Assembly (NCBI GenBank): GCA_023974075.1
Contig: JAMFTG010000718.1
Span: forward strand, 1 to 64,000
From: Chaenocephalus aceratus
Lineage: Eukaryota > Chordata > Actinopteri > Perciformes > Channichthyidae
Length of the DNA stretch: 64,000 nt
Reading direction: 5' to 3'
In this document: piece after piece, positions 1-13,054 of the stretch
How positions within the stretch are numbered: the stretch's first letter is position 1
Layout of the letters: the number at the start of each line of letters is the position of its first letter
Notes under the pieces: generated by a model
Told to the model about the DNA's origin: nothing
The model's input: the letters and a program-made list of their open reading frames with translations, nothing else
The model's database searches: none
Made by a program: the position numbers and the translations under genes

Positions 1-404
1 TACGCTTTATTATTTGGGAGCGAAGGTTAGTGCCTTCTCTCATACTAGTTTTTAAATACATTGGCATTATATTTTCAGTGAGCAGATCAAGGAGGAAGAG
101 GCAGTGAGGTTGAGAAGAATCCTAAAGACATAACAATATATGTTTTTGTTAGCATCACTTTTTTAGACATACAGATCTTTCTGAACACAGTTACAAATCA
201 TCACCAACTCTTACTTCACCTTTTGATTTATTAGCGTTGTTGGCAATATGGTGACGCTTTGGCTGCTAAAAACAATAACATGTCCACACTGGATATCAAA
301 AAATAACTGAATGCTGAGGTTGTAATTGAGCTTTTTCAGTCAACATGTCTTCACATCAACTCAAGACAGAAGTGTATTGATGATAATTATGAAAGACCTA
401 ATTG

Positions 405-771
405 GGCGGCATTCACCACGCAGTACTTTTCCCACAAAGGTTCATGAGACGTCTTTAGTTCTTACAGATCGCGTTCACACCGGAATAAGTTCCCTGGGGA
501 AGGATTAGGCAAATGAAGCTTTTCTTTTTTCTTCTTCTTCTTCTTCTTCTTCTTCTTCTTCTTCTTCTTCTTCTTCTTCTTCTTTTTTCTTTCTCTTTCT
601 TCTTTTTCTTCTTCTTCTTCTTCTTCTTCTTTCTTCTTCTTCTTTTCTTCTTCTTCTTTCTTCTTTTCTTCTTCTTCTTCTTCTTCTTCTTCTTCTTCTT
701 CTTCTTCTTCTTCTTCTTCTTCTTTCTTCTCTTCTTCTTCTTCTTCTTCTTCTTCTTCTTCTTCTTCTTCT

Positions 772-810
<39 letters not shown>

Positions 811-1281
811 GGTTTACTGGCAGGCCGCAAACCACTTCACGGCGTATACTGCCACCCGAAGTCCCTGGCCGGAAGTCCCCGGAGTTGGGGACTGGCCTTC
901 CGAGTAAATCGCCAGAACGCCGACACCTCCTCATCTCCACCGCTCCCATGTTGTCTTTTGTGTTGCCATAAGTTAGTCTCTCTGCGTTTCTGCGCTGGGC
1001 TAATGCTATGCTAATAATGCTAATGCGAGGATACTAAAATGGCGGTTCACAACACGTTTTGAGCGTTTTACGGGGCGTGGTTTGCAATCCGCCCAGCCAA
1101 TCAGACACAGGAACCTTTTTCTCCCACGAAAGCCCCTGCTCTCTAGCAGGGACTGAACAGGGGGTGAAAAAGGTTTTCATGAAACTAATTTTTAGTACCG
1201 TCTCTTTTTGGTGTGAACGCGACAAAAGACTTCTCATGAAGCTTCGTGGGAAAAGTACCGCGGTGTGTGAATGCGCCTCTT
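405..1281. mobile_element. MITE with inverted ends, interrupted by a CTT/GCT expansion
   Basis: The ends are inverted copies: GCATTCACCACGCAGTACTT near 410 against GTGGGAAAAGTACCGCGGTG near 1247, both followed inward by TTCATGAG-type sequence. The body from about 466 to 1280 matches 59845-60380 at the other end of the window, including GATCGCGTTCACACCGGAAT and the CAGGCCGCAAACCAC stretch, so it is a dispersed family. It encodes no convincing protein. Superfamily not assigned, because no clean target duplication was seen. Confidence 0.7.
514..807. repeat. (CTT)n microsatellite followed by (GCT)n
   Basis: About 260 bp of imperfect CTT repeats followed by about 10 GCT repeats. The homologous MITE at 59.8 kb has only CTTCTTCTTCTGCTT at the same place (59914-59928), so this tract looks like an expansion of that seed. 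The polypurine/polypyrimidine mirror structure is of the type that can form triplex DNA. The long lysine/glutamate or leucine/phenylalanine open frames across it are artefacts. Confidence 0.95.
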
Positions 1282-2040
1282 GTATAACTTGTTGACTTTA
1301 AAGCTCCAAAGCAAATGATACAAACACTGAGAACTGTAGCTTAAACAAATATTAATATTGCAATGAGTTTGAACCTCAAACATTCTATATAGGTTAATAA
1401 TATTCGCCCATACATAATTCAAAAATATTTCTCATCATAAAATATTCAGTTTGTATACAAAGACTAGAAAACTGTTTAGACGTTTTCTGAAAGCAGCACG
1501 ATGAAGCAATCTCTTGGTATACTTCTGGGTTCATAGATCCATCGGAAACATCAACTACATAACGAGGTGTTGAGAAAGGTCAACACGAACTACCTAGGAT
1601 GGAGATAAAGAAAAACACCTATAGGAAAGCATGGTTTCAAAGCGTTTAAAATCAGCTTGGTAAATGCAGAAAGACGACATTGTGTGGGCGTGGAGGCTTT
1701 TCTGCACTGAAGGTCCATTGAAAAGTGCACCACAAACACAGTGCATTCACAATGGTGATGTAACTGAAAGGTCCCAACTCAATACTTATTCAGAACATAA
1801 TAGATCAATGTGTCCTAGCCAAGAGCCAAAACCAACTTAATATACGTTTTAACCACATTTCCAGAAAGTTAGCAAACAAAAACACTAATTAATGTACATT
1901 TCCTTCCAAAACGGTGATATCAATAATAGGAATCACACATCAGCTCGGGTCACTTAAACATGCCTGAAATGAAAGCCTTTGCACTTCGAATAAAAACCCT
2001 GCCACCCAGGAGGATATTCAGGGAATTCTAACGTTCTTAC

Positions 2041-2827
2041 TAGGGATGTAATGGTACCAAAAACTCACGGTACGATAATATCGCGATAAAAAGTCCACAG
2101 TACGATATTTATCGCGATATTGAAAAATAAAGAAAAAAAAAATGTTTTTTTTTTTTTTTTTTACTTGAATTTTTTTTCTTTATTAAATACTAAATCTGAT
2201 TTGTACAGCATTTTAGTAGGATAATAGTATTTTAAAGTGTCAACAATATAATAATCAGACCCTGCAATAGAATAACTCAAGTTTCACTTTAGTTTTTCAA
2301 GTAACTCAACTCTAACTCACTCGCTCGGCGTCATCAAGGTTATCTTTCAGGAATATGAGCACGTCCACATTTCCAGGTAGAAGCTGGGATGTTTGGGCGT
2401 TTGCAAAATCCCCTGCTGTGGAAAGAACTCTCTTGCTTGGTACTGATGTTGCTGGGACAGAGAGATATGCTTTGGCCATGGGTGACAGCAGTGGGTCAAA
2501 CTGTGCATTGTCTCTCCACCACTTCAAAAACAATACAGTTTTTGCCAAGAAGGTGAGGCTTACTGACAGGGCGAGATATAAATATATAGTACATGTAGCC
2601 CTGTAAAATATGATGTCCTTTTGTGTTATCTGTTGTTTTATGTTCATGTTTGTAACCTACTTGCTGCCATGTTGGACAGGTCTCCCTTGAAAAAGAGATT
2701 GATGATCTGAATGGGATCATCTGGTTGAATAAAGAATACAAAAAAAAATCGCGGTATATTTTCTCAGTCTCACGACGGTATTGAGACATTTATTTACCGC
2801 GATATTCGATATATCGTTACATCCCTA
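2041..2827 (-). mobile_element. hAT-type element with dimerisation-domain remnant
   Basis: The element starts TAGGGATGTAATGG and ends ATATCGTTACATCCCTA. It is flanked by the exact 8-bp duplication GTTCTTAC (2033-2040 and 2828-2835), as expected for hAT transposition. On the minus strand, 2312-2500 encodes a decayed C-terminal hAT dimerisation region with VPATSVPSKRVLSTAGDFA and NVDVLIFLKDNL, where the usual motif has SERVFSTAG. The N-terminal and catalytic parts are absent, so this is a non-autonomous deletion derivative. Confidence 0.9.
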
Positions 2828-4059
2828 GTTCTTACACAACCACTTTTGAATTTGCGCCTGACCCCGAGGGAGACAAGAGCTTTCCCGTGATTTTTACAGT
2901 TGAAAAAAATGTACTTTAGCTCCAACCATTAGCACGGCGTTTGGCGGATTAAGATCATCTGAGAGTTTGACTTCCACAGAACGGAGCCTCTGACTGGCTG
3001 GATGTGTTTGGGATGCTTCACAAGCCGGATACTGAAATGAAAGCGGCACCACTCGAGGGCTTCTCTGTCTTAATCCGTGGACATTATCTCTACACTGTAA
3101 GCGGGGCTTGGCTCGTTACCCCGCAGTGGAGATCCAGGCTGGCAGGGTCTCGGGCAGAGAGGCAGAAAGGGAAGGGGAAGGAGGGAGGGCCCAGAATGTA
3201 ATCTCCAGATTAGATGGCGAGACGAATTCCTGCTGCCAGCCTGACCTTGTCAAGGCAGTGGAGGAGCCAGAGTGAAATTGAGATTTCAGGACAGGAGCGA
3301 GTCGAGGAGTGTTTTTTTTCTAGCGTTAGCGTTTCTCTTTCAAGGGTCACAGCCTCGACACCATGATTCACGCTAAATGCGGGTGGTCACACATGATCTG
3401 TGTGTGTGGCAAACAGTTTCTGGCACAGATCGTATCGCCTGAAACCCTTGGCTGTCCGTCAAAGGACTGCAGTCGTTATGGGATGTGGCAAAACATTAAA
3501 ACATGTAATGCAGTTGGAGTCTGCCATGATTTATTGAGACTGGGAATACGGTCCGTTCACACATGTCAAGTTTCAAGGCTTTTAGTGTCATGTGTGCATA
3601 GTGACAGTGTGGTTTTGACAATGACAATATTGTTGTGCAACACAATAAAACACATCAAATAGTACAAGTAAAGAAAATAGAATATAATATAAACTGTGCA
3701 GAATAGTCTACAGTAATTGGAATATTGATATATATGAGTTGCAAACAGATGCATGTAGAATGAAGACCAGTGTGGATAATATTAAAAGTGGACAAATAAT
3801 GCTCATGTTCAGGTTCTTATTTGTCTTGTGATGCCTTTACCTGTCTCCGTGCTTTAATGTTCAAAAAGCCACTGCCTGAGCTGCAGCACTTCTTTTCACA
3901 ACGATTAGGTTTACAACATTTACTTGAACCTAATATTTTTTATTTGATCGAAACATTATTGATTTTAATTAACGTAATACAGTTATGTGAAAATCTGTTG
4001 ACATAATACATTTAATTAAAGTTTCAGGTTTTTTTTTTTTTTTTAAAGTAATAAGATAT

Positions 4060-4265
4060 TATTTGTACATTACACTTGTTAGACACTTTTATCCAAAGAG
4101 ACTTACATACTCAATACTGTGGATAATCCCCACTGGAGCCATTTGGGGTGAAGTATCTCAGGGACACAACGACATGCAGTGGGGTTTGAACCTGTGTCCC
4201 CCTGATCCGTACAACAGCGCACTAGTCCACTGCGCCACAGCCTCTAATTCTAATAACCTAAAGGA
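4060..4265. repeat. Short dispersed fish repeat (SINE/LINE-tail-like)
   Basis: Contains the pattern TTTTATCCAAAGAGACTTAC, then GTATCTCAGGGACACAACG and GGGTTTGAACCTGTGTCCCC, ending CCACTGCGCCACAGCC. This resembles a common fish interspersed repeat I know from memory; its class is not certain. The open frame across it is not a gene. Confidence 0.5.
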
Positions 4266-5399
4266 CTTTAGCAGCTACAGCTTTAGATGTTCACGTTAAC
4301 AAATGCCTGAAAATTGTAAAAGATATTACAGATTTAGTTCTTAGATTATATTATTGTTATTTACTAGCGCTAATGCAATGCTACACCATAACTGCCAGCT
4401 GTAGCCACGGTCCAGCAGAACTTAATTGTCTTGATTATATTATTTATGGTTTAAATTAGCAAAAATCCGAAGTCGAGGAAAACATTCTAATTAAAATGTT
4501 GCTTAATTCGCAAAAAGTAATCGGTGCATGGAAACTCACGACATTTAAAACTAAAGGACACGAACACCATTTCTTTGCACATATGTACCGCTATAATTGC
4601 ATTGCTCATGTTATGAAGCTCAGGGCCTTTAAATATGTACAGAACTTTAAAAAGAAAGCTTTCAGACAGAACTGTAGCTCTTCTCTAACGAGTGACCTCA
4701 TTGTGCTTTGATTGTGTTTGTTTCCAGCATGTTCTGCCAGATGGAAACTGGAGAATGAGAATGCAGCGTTCATGTTTGAGCATTTCATTCCCTTGACCCG
4801 TAATTGCAAAATAAAAAAGAACGAGTCCGTCTGCCGCAGAAAGCATCTCGTGCATAAAATAAGTGAACGAGAATCTGCCGATAAAACTACCGTTGTGCTA
4901 TTTAGCCGAGATACGTTTTTATTGCCTCAGACGCTCGTCGGAGGAGAAGAGAAACTCGCCGTGTTGCAATATTCTCTTCAATTATTTACGCCATAAAACA
5001 CACGAAGGTTTTCCACGCAGGTGCCTCCTCCTGTCTGCGCCGAAATGAAAAGCGACTTTCATAAATACAAATGAATTTAGAAAAGTTGTCAGTGTTGCCG
5101 GTGTTTCTTGATAAGGACTGCGAGCGGCATGCCCCGGACAAACAAATCAAACAGTAAAAACACCGAGTTGTTTAATTGAAATGTCAGATGTTTCTGCTAT
5201 TATTTAAGACCAAAGCAGTCGCTATGAAAAGTTCACACAGGGTGATGTAACTCCGGACAGGCTGTCTTAACTGCAGCTAAAAGGTTTCTGAGAGAGAGAG
5301 AGTGTTTTGCCCTGGAGCCGTCTCCTAGACAAATACCACATGTTGATGAATACCGGTACATTGACCCACGAGCGTTAACAACGGTGGCATTTAACGCTC

Positions 5400-8155
5400 A
5401 TATATATACTGATATACACCTGAACATCAGCAGGAGAGGACTCTTTAAAGTAGAGACACTACATACTGATATACACTGAACATCAGCAGGAGGGACTCTT
5501 TAAGTAGAGACACTACATACTGATATACACCTGAACATCAGCAGGAGAGGACTCTTTAAAGTAGAGACACTACATTACTGATATACACCTGAACATCAGC
5601 AGGAGAGGACTCTTTAAAGTAGAGACACTACATACTGATATACACCTGAACATCAGCAGGAGCGGACTCTTTAAAGTAGAGACTCTACATACTGATATAC
5701 ACCTGAACATCAGCAGGAGAGGACTCTTTAAAGTAGAGACACTACATACTGATATACACCTGAACATCAGCAGGAGAGGACTCTTTAAAGTAGAGACACT
5801 ACATACTGACATACACCTGAACATCAGCAGGAGAGGACTCTTTAAAGTAGAGACACTACATACTGATATACACCTGAACATCAGCAGGAGAGGACTCTTT
5901 AAAGTAGAGACGCTACATACTGATATACACCTGAACATCAGCAGGAGAGGACTCTTTAAAGTAGAGACGCTACATACTGATATACACCTGAACATCAGCA
6001 GGAGAGGACTCTTTAAAGTAGAGGACACTACATACTGATATACACCTGAACATCAGCAGGAGAGGACTCTTTAAAGTAGAGACACTACATACTGATATAC
6101 ACCTGAACGTCAGCAGGAGAGGACTCTTAAAGTAGAGACACTACATACTGATATACACCTGAACGTCAGCAGGAGAGGACTCTTTAAAGTAGAGGCTCTA
6201 CATACTGATATACACCTGAACATGAGCAGGAGAGGACTCTTTAAAGTAGAGGACACTACATACTGATATACACCTGGACATCAGCAGGAGAGGACTCTTT
6301 AAAGTAGAGGACACTACATACTGATATACACCTGAACATCAGCAGGAGAGGACTCTTTAAAGTAGAGACGCTACATACTGATATACACCTGAACATCAGC
6401 AGGAGAGGACTCTTTAAAGTAGAGACGCTACATACTGATATACACCTGAACACTCAGCTGGAGAGGACTCTTTAAAGTAGAGGACACTACATACTGATAT
6501 ACACCTGAACATCAGCAGGAGAGGACTCTTTAAAGTAGAGACTCTACATACTGATATACACCTGAACATCAGCAGGAGAGGACTCTTTAAAGTAGAGACA
6601 CTACATACTGATATAGACCTGAACATCAGCAGGAGAGGACTCTTTAAAGTAGAGACACTACATACTGATATAGACCTGAACATCAGCAGGAGAGGACTCT
6701 TTAAAGTAGAGACACTACATACTGATATACACCTGAACATCAGCAGGAGAGGACTCTTTAAAGTAGAGACACTACATACTGATATACACCTGCACATGAG
6801 CAGGAGAGGACTCTTTAAAGTAGAGACACTACATACTGATATACACCTGCACATGAGCAGGAGAGGACTCTTTAAAGTAGAGAGACACTACATACTGATA
6901 TACACCTGAAACATCAGCAGGAGAGGACTCTTTAAAGTAGAGACACTACATACTGATATACACCTGAACATCAGCAGGAGAGGACTCTTTAAAGTAGAGA
7001 CACTACATACTGATATACACCTGAACATCAGCTGGAGAGGACTCTTTAAAAGTAGAGACACTACATACTGATATACACCTGAAATCAGCAGGAGAGGAGT
7101 CTTAAAGTAGAGGACACTACATACTCATATACACCTGAACATCAGCAGGAGAGGACTCTTTAAAGTAGAGACACTACATACTGATATACACCTGAACATC
7201 AGCAGGAGAGGACTCTTTAAAGTAGAGACACTACATACTGATATACACCTGAACATCAGCAGGAGAGGACTCTTTAAAGTAGAGACACTACATACTGATA
7301 TACACCTGAACATCAGCAGGAGAGGACTCTTTAAAGTAGAGACACTACATACTGATATACACCTGAACATCAGCAGGAGAGGACTCTTTAAAGTAGAGAC
7401 ACTACATCTGATATACACCTGAACATAGCAGGAGAGGACTCTTTAAGTAGAGACACTACATACTGATATACACCTGAACATCAGCAGGAGAGGACTCTTT
7501 AAAGTAGAGACACTACATACTGATATACACCTGAACATCAGCAGGAGAGGACTCTTTAAAGTAGAGACACTACATACTGATATACACCTGAACATCAGCA
7601 GGAGAGGGACTCTTTAAAGTAGAGACACTACATACTGATATACACCTGGACATCAGCAGGAGAGGACTCTTTAAGTAGAGACACTACCATACTGATATAC
7701 ACCTGAACATCAGCAGGAGAGGACTCTTTAAAGTAGAGACACTACATACTGATATACACTGAACATCAGCAGGAGAGGACTCTTTAAAAGTAGAGACACT
7801 ACATACTGATATACACCTGGACATCAGCAGGAGAGGAATCTTTAAAGTTAGAGACACTACATACTGATATACACCTGAACATCAGCAGGAGAGGACTCTT
7901 TAAAGTAGAGACACTACATACTGATATACACCTGAACATCAGCAGGAGAGGACTCTTTAAAGTAGAGACACTACATACGGATATACACCTGAACATCAGC
8001 AGGAGAGGACTCTTTAAAGTAGAGACACTACATACTGATATACACCTGAACATCAGCAGGAGAGGACTCTTTAAAGTAGAGGACACTACATACTGATATA
8101 CACCTGAACATCAGCAGGAGAGGACTCTTTAAAGTAGAGACACTACATACTAGTC
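5400..8155. repeat. 57-bp satellite array, about 48 units
   Basis: The unit reads TACTGATATACACCTGAACA, TCAGCAGGAGAGGACTCTTT, AAAGTAGAGACACTACA (57 bp). It contains the short palindromes CTGAACATCAG and CTTTAAAG. Because 57 is divisible by 3 and the unit has a stop-free frame, the minus strand shows spurious proteins with 19-residue repeats. This copy has many 1-base indels (for example near 5480, 7085, 7410, 7680, 7790), unlike the cleaner inverted copies at 33.2 and 34.9 kb. No transposon ends were recognised around it. Confidence 0.97.
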
Positions 8156-9582
8156 TGAACCTGAAAATGAGCAGAATATGTCCGAACACAGGTTTCTATG
8201 AACCTCTGTTAATCCAAACATTTTTCTCACAGAATAAAAAAGCTATCCGAGTCGTCTATAATACAAAGTCTGCGCCAATGTATTCCAAAGTGTGAGTCCA
8301 TGCTGGGGTCGGAGTACCCTTGAACGTCCAGAGGTCTTGGATAATTAGTGCTTGAATCAGTGCTTACACCAGGGACAAAGTACTTCTCCATTATATTTGT
8401 TAGCTGTGAACTTTTGCTTCACACATATTGTTTTCAAAAGTGGCGCCACTGCGAGCCTCCAAACTGCCCTATTAACTATCTGCTGACTATGACTGCTATT
8501 TTTCACATTTAAATTACAGCAACCACCACTTTTATAGTAAAGGTAATCAGTTAGGAAATGAAACAAGGGGTACTTCAAAGAGTAAACATGCGCTTATTTA
8601 GCATTGCCAAGCATTTAAACCCAACGTGTATGTTAATAGATTGGTGTTTCGTGGCAAATGCACCAATTGAAAAGCCAGATTTGGTGCATATGTATTCTTG
8701 TTGCATTACAAATCAGAAGTAATTGCATTACATGTAATAAAAACAGGTCCTTTCCACTGTTCTTGAGACGCTTCGTATGTCTTGTCCGGTAACAAGCGAT
8801 ACACCCAGTGTGCACATGCTGTATTTATGATGTATCGCACCACTCAACATGAAATTGGTTAGACTTAATGACCCGATTGCCTCCGTCCCCGATGCGACGC
8901 TCGCAGCTGAAGTCATGCATAATCCCACAAAATCTACCCGGCTTATGAATTTTAAATGAGGAGACCTAAATCACAGAGCTGCTTTTAAGTGGAATCCATT
9001 TCTAACCGAAAAAGCAGACCTCTGGGAGCGCGTCCCGCATGTCGGGGGTCGTGCTGTCGCCATTATACGGCCTGTACATATATTATTGCTAATGCCACGC
9101 CGCGGTTGCTAAGGCGACATATTTGATTGCAGGAAAAAGCCATAAAAGCCCAGACAGCCGGACTCTTCTCTCGCCTCTTAAAGTTTTTATTACAACTCTG
9201 GTATTAAGGTCGTGGTTTTAGAATAATCAATATATTGCTCTGAAGCATTCACTAGAGATCCAAATGCGATGAATGTATAAAATATTAAATGTTAAAACAC
9301 TATTATCGACTCTTCTGTCTGCGCTCTGAGGATACACTTGCCCCGCAGTATATATTCATATATTATTAGATATTTATGTGCCTCCATTTCCCTGATGAGG
9401 CTTCTTTATCGCTGAAGTGCATCTCACATATTTGCATTCCTTCTTTTTAATTTGACTGATTTACCATTTTAGTTTGTAAGGGTTAGAGGTGCACATGTAC
9501 ACCGTCGAGTGCTTTGTGAAGTTAATCAGGAGCCTGACTGAAATACACAAACAGGACCACTTCCTAGCAACGCACCAACGTC

Positions 9583-10340
9583 CCTACTTACTTACACAAT
9601 TACTTTCTCACGTACTTGCTTTCGTGCTTACTTCCCTACGTATATACTTACTTACTTCTTTCCTTACTTCCTTACGTACTTCCTTCCTTACTTACCTACT
9701 TACTTATTTCCTACTTTCTTATGTACTTCCTTCCTTACTTACCTAGTTGCTTAGGTGCTTACGTTATCTACGTATATACTTACTTACTTCTTTACTTACT
9801 TCCTTACGTACTTCCTTCCTTACTTACTTACTTCTTTCCTTACTTCCTTACGTACTTCCTTCCTTACTTACCTACTTACTTATTTCCTACTTTCTTATGT
9901 ACTTCCTTCCTTACTTACCTATTTGCTTAGGTGCTTAGGTGCTTACTTACCTACGTATATACTTACTTACTTCTTTACTTACTTCCTTACTACTTCCTTC
10001 CTTACGTACTTACTTACTTCTTTCCTTACTTCCTTACGTACTTCCTTCCTTACTTACCTACTTACTTATTCCTACTTTCTTATGTACTTCCTTCCTTACT
10101 TACCTATTTGCTTAGGTGCTTAGGTGCTTACTTACCTACGTATATACTTACTTACTTCTTTACTTACTTCCTTACTTACTTCCTTCCTTACTTACCTACT
10201 TACTTATTTCCTACTTTCTATGTACTTCCTTCCTTACTTACCTATTTGCTTAGGTGCTTAGGTGCTTAGGTGCTTAGGTGCTTACTTACCTACTTGCTTA
10301 CTTACTTCCTTAGTTACTTCCTTACGTACTTACTTATACA
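9583..10340. repeat. TTAC/TTCC compound tandem repeat, first block
   Basis: Long run of CTTACTTACTTCCTTACGTA-like words with larger repeats of about 190 bp (blocks beginning near 9755, 9930 and 10110 share GGTGCTTAC then GTATATACTTACTTAC). All three frames give leucine/threonine/tyrosine-rich artefact proteins. It begins just after ACACAAACAGGACCACTTCC, a flank shared with the next block. Confidence 0.93.
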
Positions 10341-10504
10341 AATGACCTGCAGGATGCTTGAGAGCAGATACACATGTCAGTCTGCAGAGAGGAGAGTCCA
10401 GCCTACAGACAGAGGAATCAAATCATGTATTTTCCTAAACCTCCTTTCCTAACCTCAGTGAACCATCCGGGGAAAAGCAAAGCCTGAACTACACAAACAG
10501 GACC

Positions 10505-11515
10505 ACTCACCTACGTACCGACATACCTACTTACTTTCTCACATACCTGCTGACGTACCTACTTGCCTTCTTGTATACTAACTTACCTACATGCTTACTT
10601 ACTTCCTTACGTACTTCCTTACTTACTTGCTTACATACTTACCTACTTGCTTACCTACATGCTTACTTACTTCCTTACGTACTTCCTTACTTACTTGCTT
10701 ACATACTTACCTACTTGCTTACCTACATGCTTACTTACTTCCTTATGTACTTCCTTACGTACTTCCTTACTTACTTGCTTACAATCTTACCTACTTGCTT
10801 ACCTACTTGCTTACTTACTTCCTTACGTACTTCCTTACGTACTTCCTTACTTACTTGCTTACATTCTTACCTACTTGCTTACCTACTTGCTTACTTACTT
10901 CCTTACGTACTTCCTTACTTACTTGCTTACATTTTTACCTACTTGCTTATTTACTTCCTTACATACTTCCTTACTTACTTGCTTACTTCTTACCTACTTG
11001 CTTACCTACATGCTTACTTACTTCCTTACGTACTTCCTTACTTACTTGCTTGCTTACATTCTTACCTACTTGCTTACTTACTTCCTTACGTACTTCCTTA
11101 CTTACTTGCTTACATTCTTACCTACTTGCTTATTTACTTCCTTACGTACTTCCTTACTTACTTGCTTACATACTTGCTTACTTACTTCCTTACTTACTTG
11201 CTTACATACTTACCTACTTGCTTACCTACTTGCTTACTTACTTCCTTACTTACTTCCTTACGTACTTCCTTACTTACTTGCTTACATACTTGCTTACTTA
11301 CTTCCTTACTTACTTCCTTACGTACTTCCTTACTTACTTGCTTACATACTTACCTACTTGCTTACCTACATGCTTACTTACTTCCTTACGTACTTCCTTA
11401 CTTACTTGCTTACATTCTTACCTACTTGCTTACCTACTTGCTTACTTACTTCCTTAGTTACTTGCTTACATACTTACCTACTTGCTTACCTACTTGCTTA
11501 CTCACTTCCTTACGC
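10505..11515. repeat. TTAC/TTCC compound tandem repeat, second block
   Basis: Higher-order repeats of words such as ACTTGCTTACATACTTACCT and CTTCCTTACGTACTTCCTTA with many TACGTA palindromes. It is preceded by ACACAAACAGGACCACTCAC, nearly the same flank as the first block (9547), so the two blocks appear to descend from a local duplication separated by about 165 bp of ordinary sequence. Confidence 0.93.
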
Positions 11516-11976
11516 ACTATACAAAATGTTTTGAAACTGATGGATAATTCTCGTACAACACATTCAGTCTCATCTATGTTGAACAAAGTAGTATGTACAG
11601 AGTATGTGGTTCTAAACATGTTTGAGGAACTGTTGCAAATAGCCGATCCTGCTGTTTTCAAGCCGGACCAGATGCTATTACACATTGTGTCTACAGCATA
11701 TTGACATCACTATGTAACACGTGCTTCTATTGGCTACCGCTCCAACACATTGTACGTGATAGACTAAGGGGCGGGACATCTCTAAGAGGTTGACCAATCA
11801 CAACAGAACAGGTAACCAATCAGAGCAGACTGGGCTCTGGTTTCAGACAGAGGGTGAACAGACAGGCTTGTAGGTTGATAATACATCAGCATCATATGTA
11901 ATATATGGAACACAAGACATCTAAAGTGGAATATTCTCCTTCATTGATTCCTCTTGAGAGAGAAATGACTTTTACC

Positions 11977-12592
11977 GTGCGTCCACACTACAGCTTCAAA
12001 AATAGCTTGGAGCTGGGCGTGTCTGGAGCTTGGGGATTTTATTCAAGCAATGCGACCAACAACCAATCACATGAATCTCCCGCCCCCGACATACAAAGCA
12101 AAAACCCCGGGGATTTTATGGGAGCAATATATATATATATATATATAAACTCCCCAAACAGGCGAAAACCTACCAGTTTCCCCACTGCCTCTGCCACCTC
12201 CCTCCCATGCTGGTTCCTCCGGTTTGTATCCCGGGAGGTGAAGAGGGTCTGGTCATACAAAACCGGGTGATCGCTATGGCGATAGTTAGTTTCTCCTCCT
12301 TAAAATAGATAGAAATGAACGGCGGGATATCTCTCCCAGCTTGGACGCGGTTTGATTGGCTACGGCTTCAGCTGTCAGATTTTCCGAAACGGGATTTGAT
12401 TGGCTGGCGCTGGCTACTCCGGCGTCTCCGGCGTCAGAAGTTGAACATTGGAGACGGACCGCTCTGCTACCCACAATTCAGTTCGGCGAAAAAGCGAGGC
12501 TACGTGACGTCACCCCATTGAAAGTGAATGGGAAGATTGGAGTTGTCGACGCTTCTGACGCTGTCGACGCTGTAGTGTAGACGGGCCGTAAG
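11977..12592. mobile_element. GTCCACAC-type non-autonomous DNA transposon
   Basis: Inverted ends CGTCCACACTACAGC (about 11980) and GCTGTAGTGTAGACGGG (about 12570-12587). The body shares CAACCAATCACATGAATCTC and CCGCCCC with the element at 37.2 kb, and the interior TTGATTGGCT words recur in all three family members (here, 21.84 kb, 37.2 kb). A short AT microsatellite lies at 12127-12147. No coding capacity seen; the 8-bp duplication of the 21.84 kb member suggests a hAT-type family. Confidence 0.75.
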
Positions 12593-13054
12593 AGCTCAAT
12601 CACAAGTCAGCAGTATTGTTGAATGGAAGCGATGCACCGCACGATACACACAAAGGAGAGCAGCAATATCAATCGACAGAGACTTGCAGTGGTTTTCAAT
12701 GAGCTCCAGATTCCATGGCACTGATAGAGGTCTTCATTGTGCCTGGCAAATTAGGACACGCCATTCACTATCCGGCCGGACCAGAGGAGTCCCGTGGAGC
12801 TTTAAGAGGGAAAACAACGGGAACATTGTGCACTGTTTAAATCTCGCTTTTGAAACAACTCGGAGTTTGACGTGGTTCTCAGTTCACGTCTCTCTCAGAA
12901 ACGCTGCATGGACATGATCTTTTGGAAGAGTTTAGTTCATTTTGGATTTGCTTAGAAGAACAGCTTCTGATTGATAGCTGTGCGAATCGGGGGTTTATTC
13001 CGACTTGATTCTCCTTATAGGCAAGTCGAATGGAATGACTCCCGTGAGCTTTAA

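Noticed and set aside
455..971. Poly-lysine/glutamate and poly-leucine/phenylalanine frames
   Set aside because: CTT microsatellite translation.
5570..8086. Minus-strand frames with 19-residue repeats (SVCSVSTLKSPLLLMFRCI)
   Set aside because: The 57-bp unit is divisible by 3 and stop-free in one frame; no gene.
5400..8155. CRISPR-like repeat array
   Set aside because: Units are contiguous without unique spacers, and the DNA is vertebrate.
9489..11704. Leucine/tyrosine/threonine-rich frames up to 377 codons that look like membrane proteins
   Set aside because: TTAC-type tandem repeat read in three frames.
12286..12580. Overlapping short frames on both strands near 12.3-12.6 kb
   Set aside because: They lie inside the GC-rich end of a GTCCACAC-type MITE; composition explains the lack of stops.
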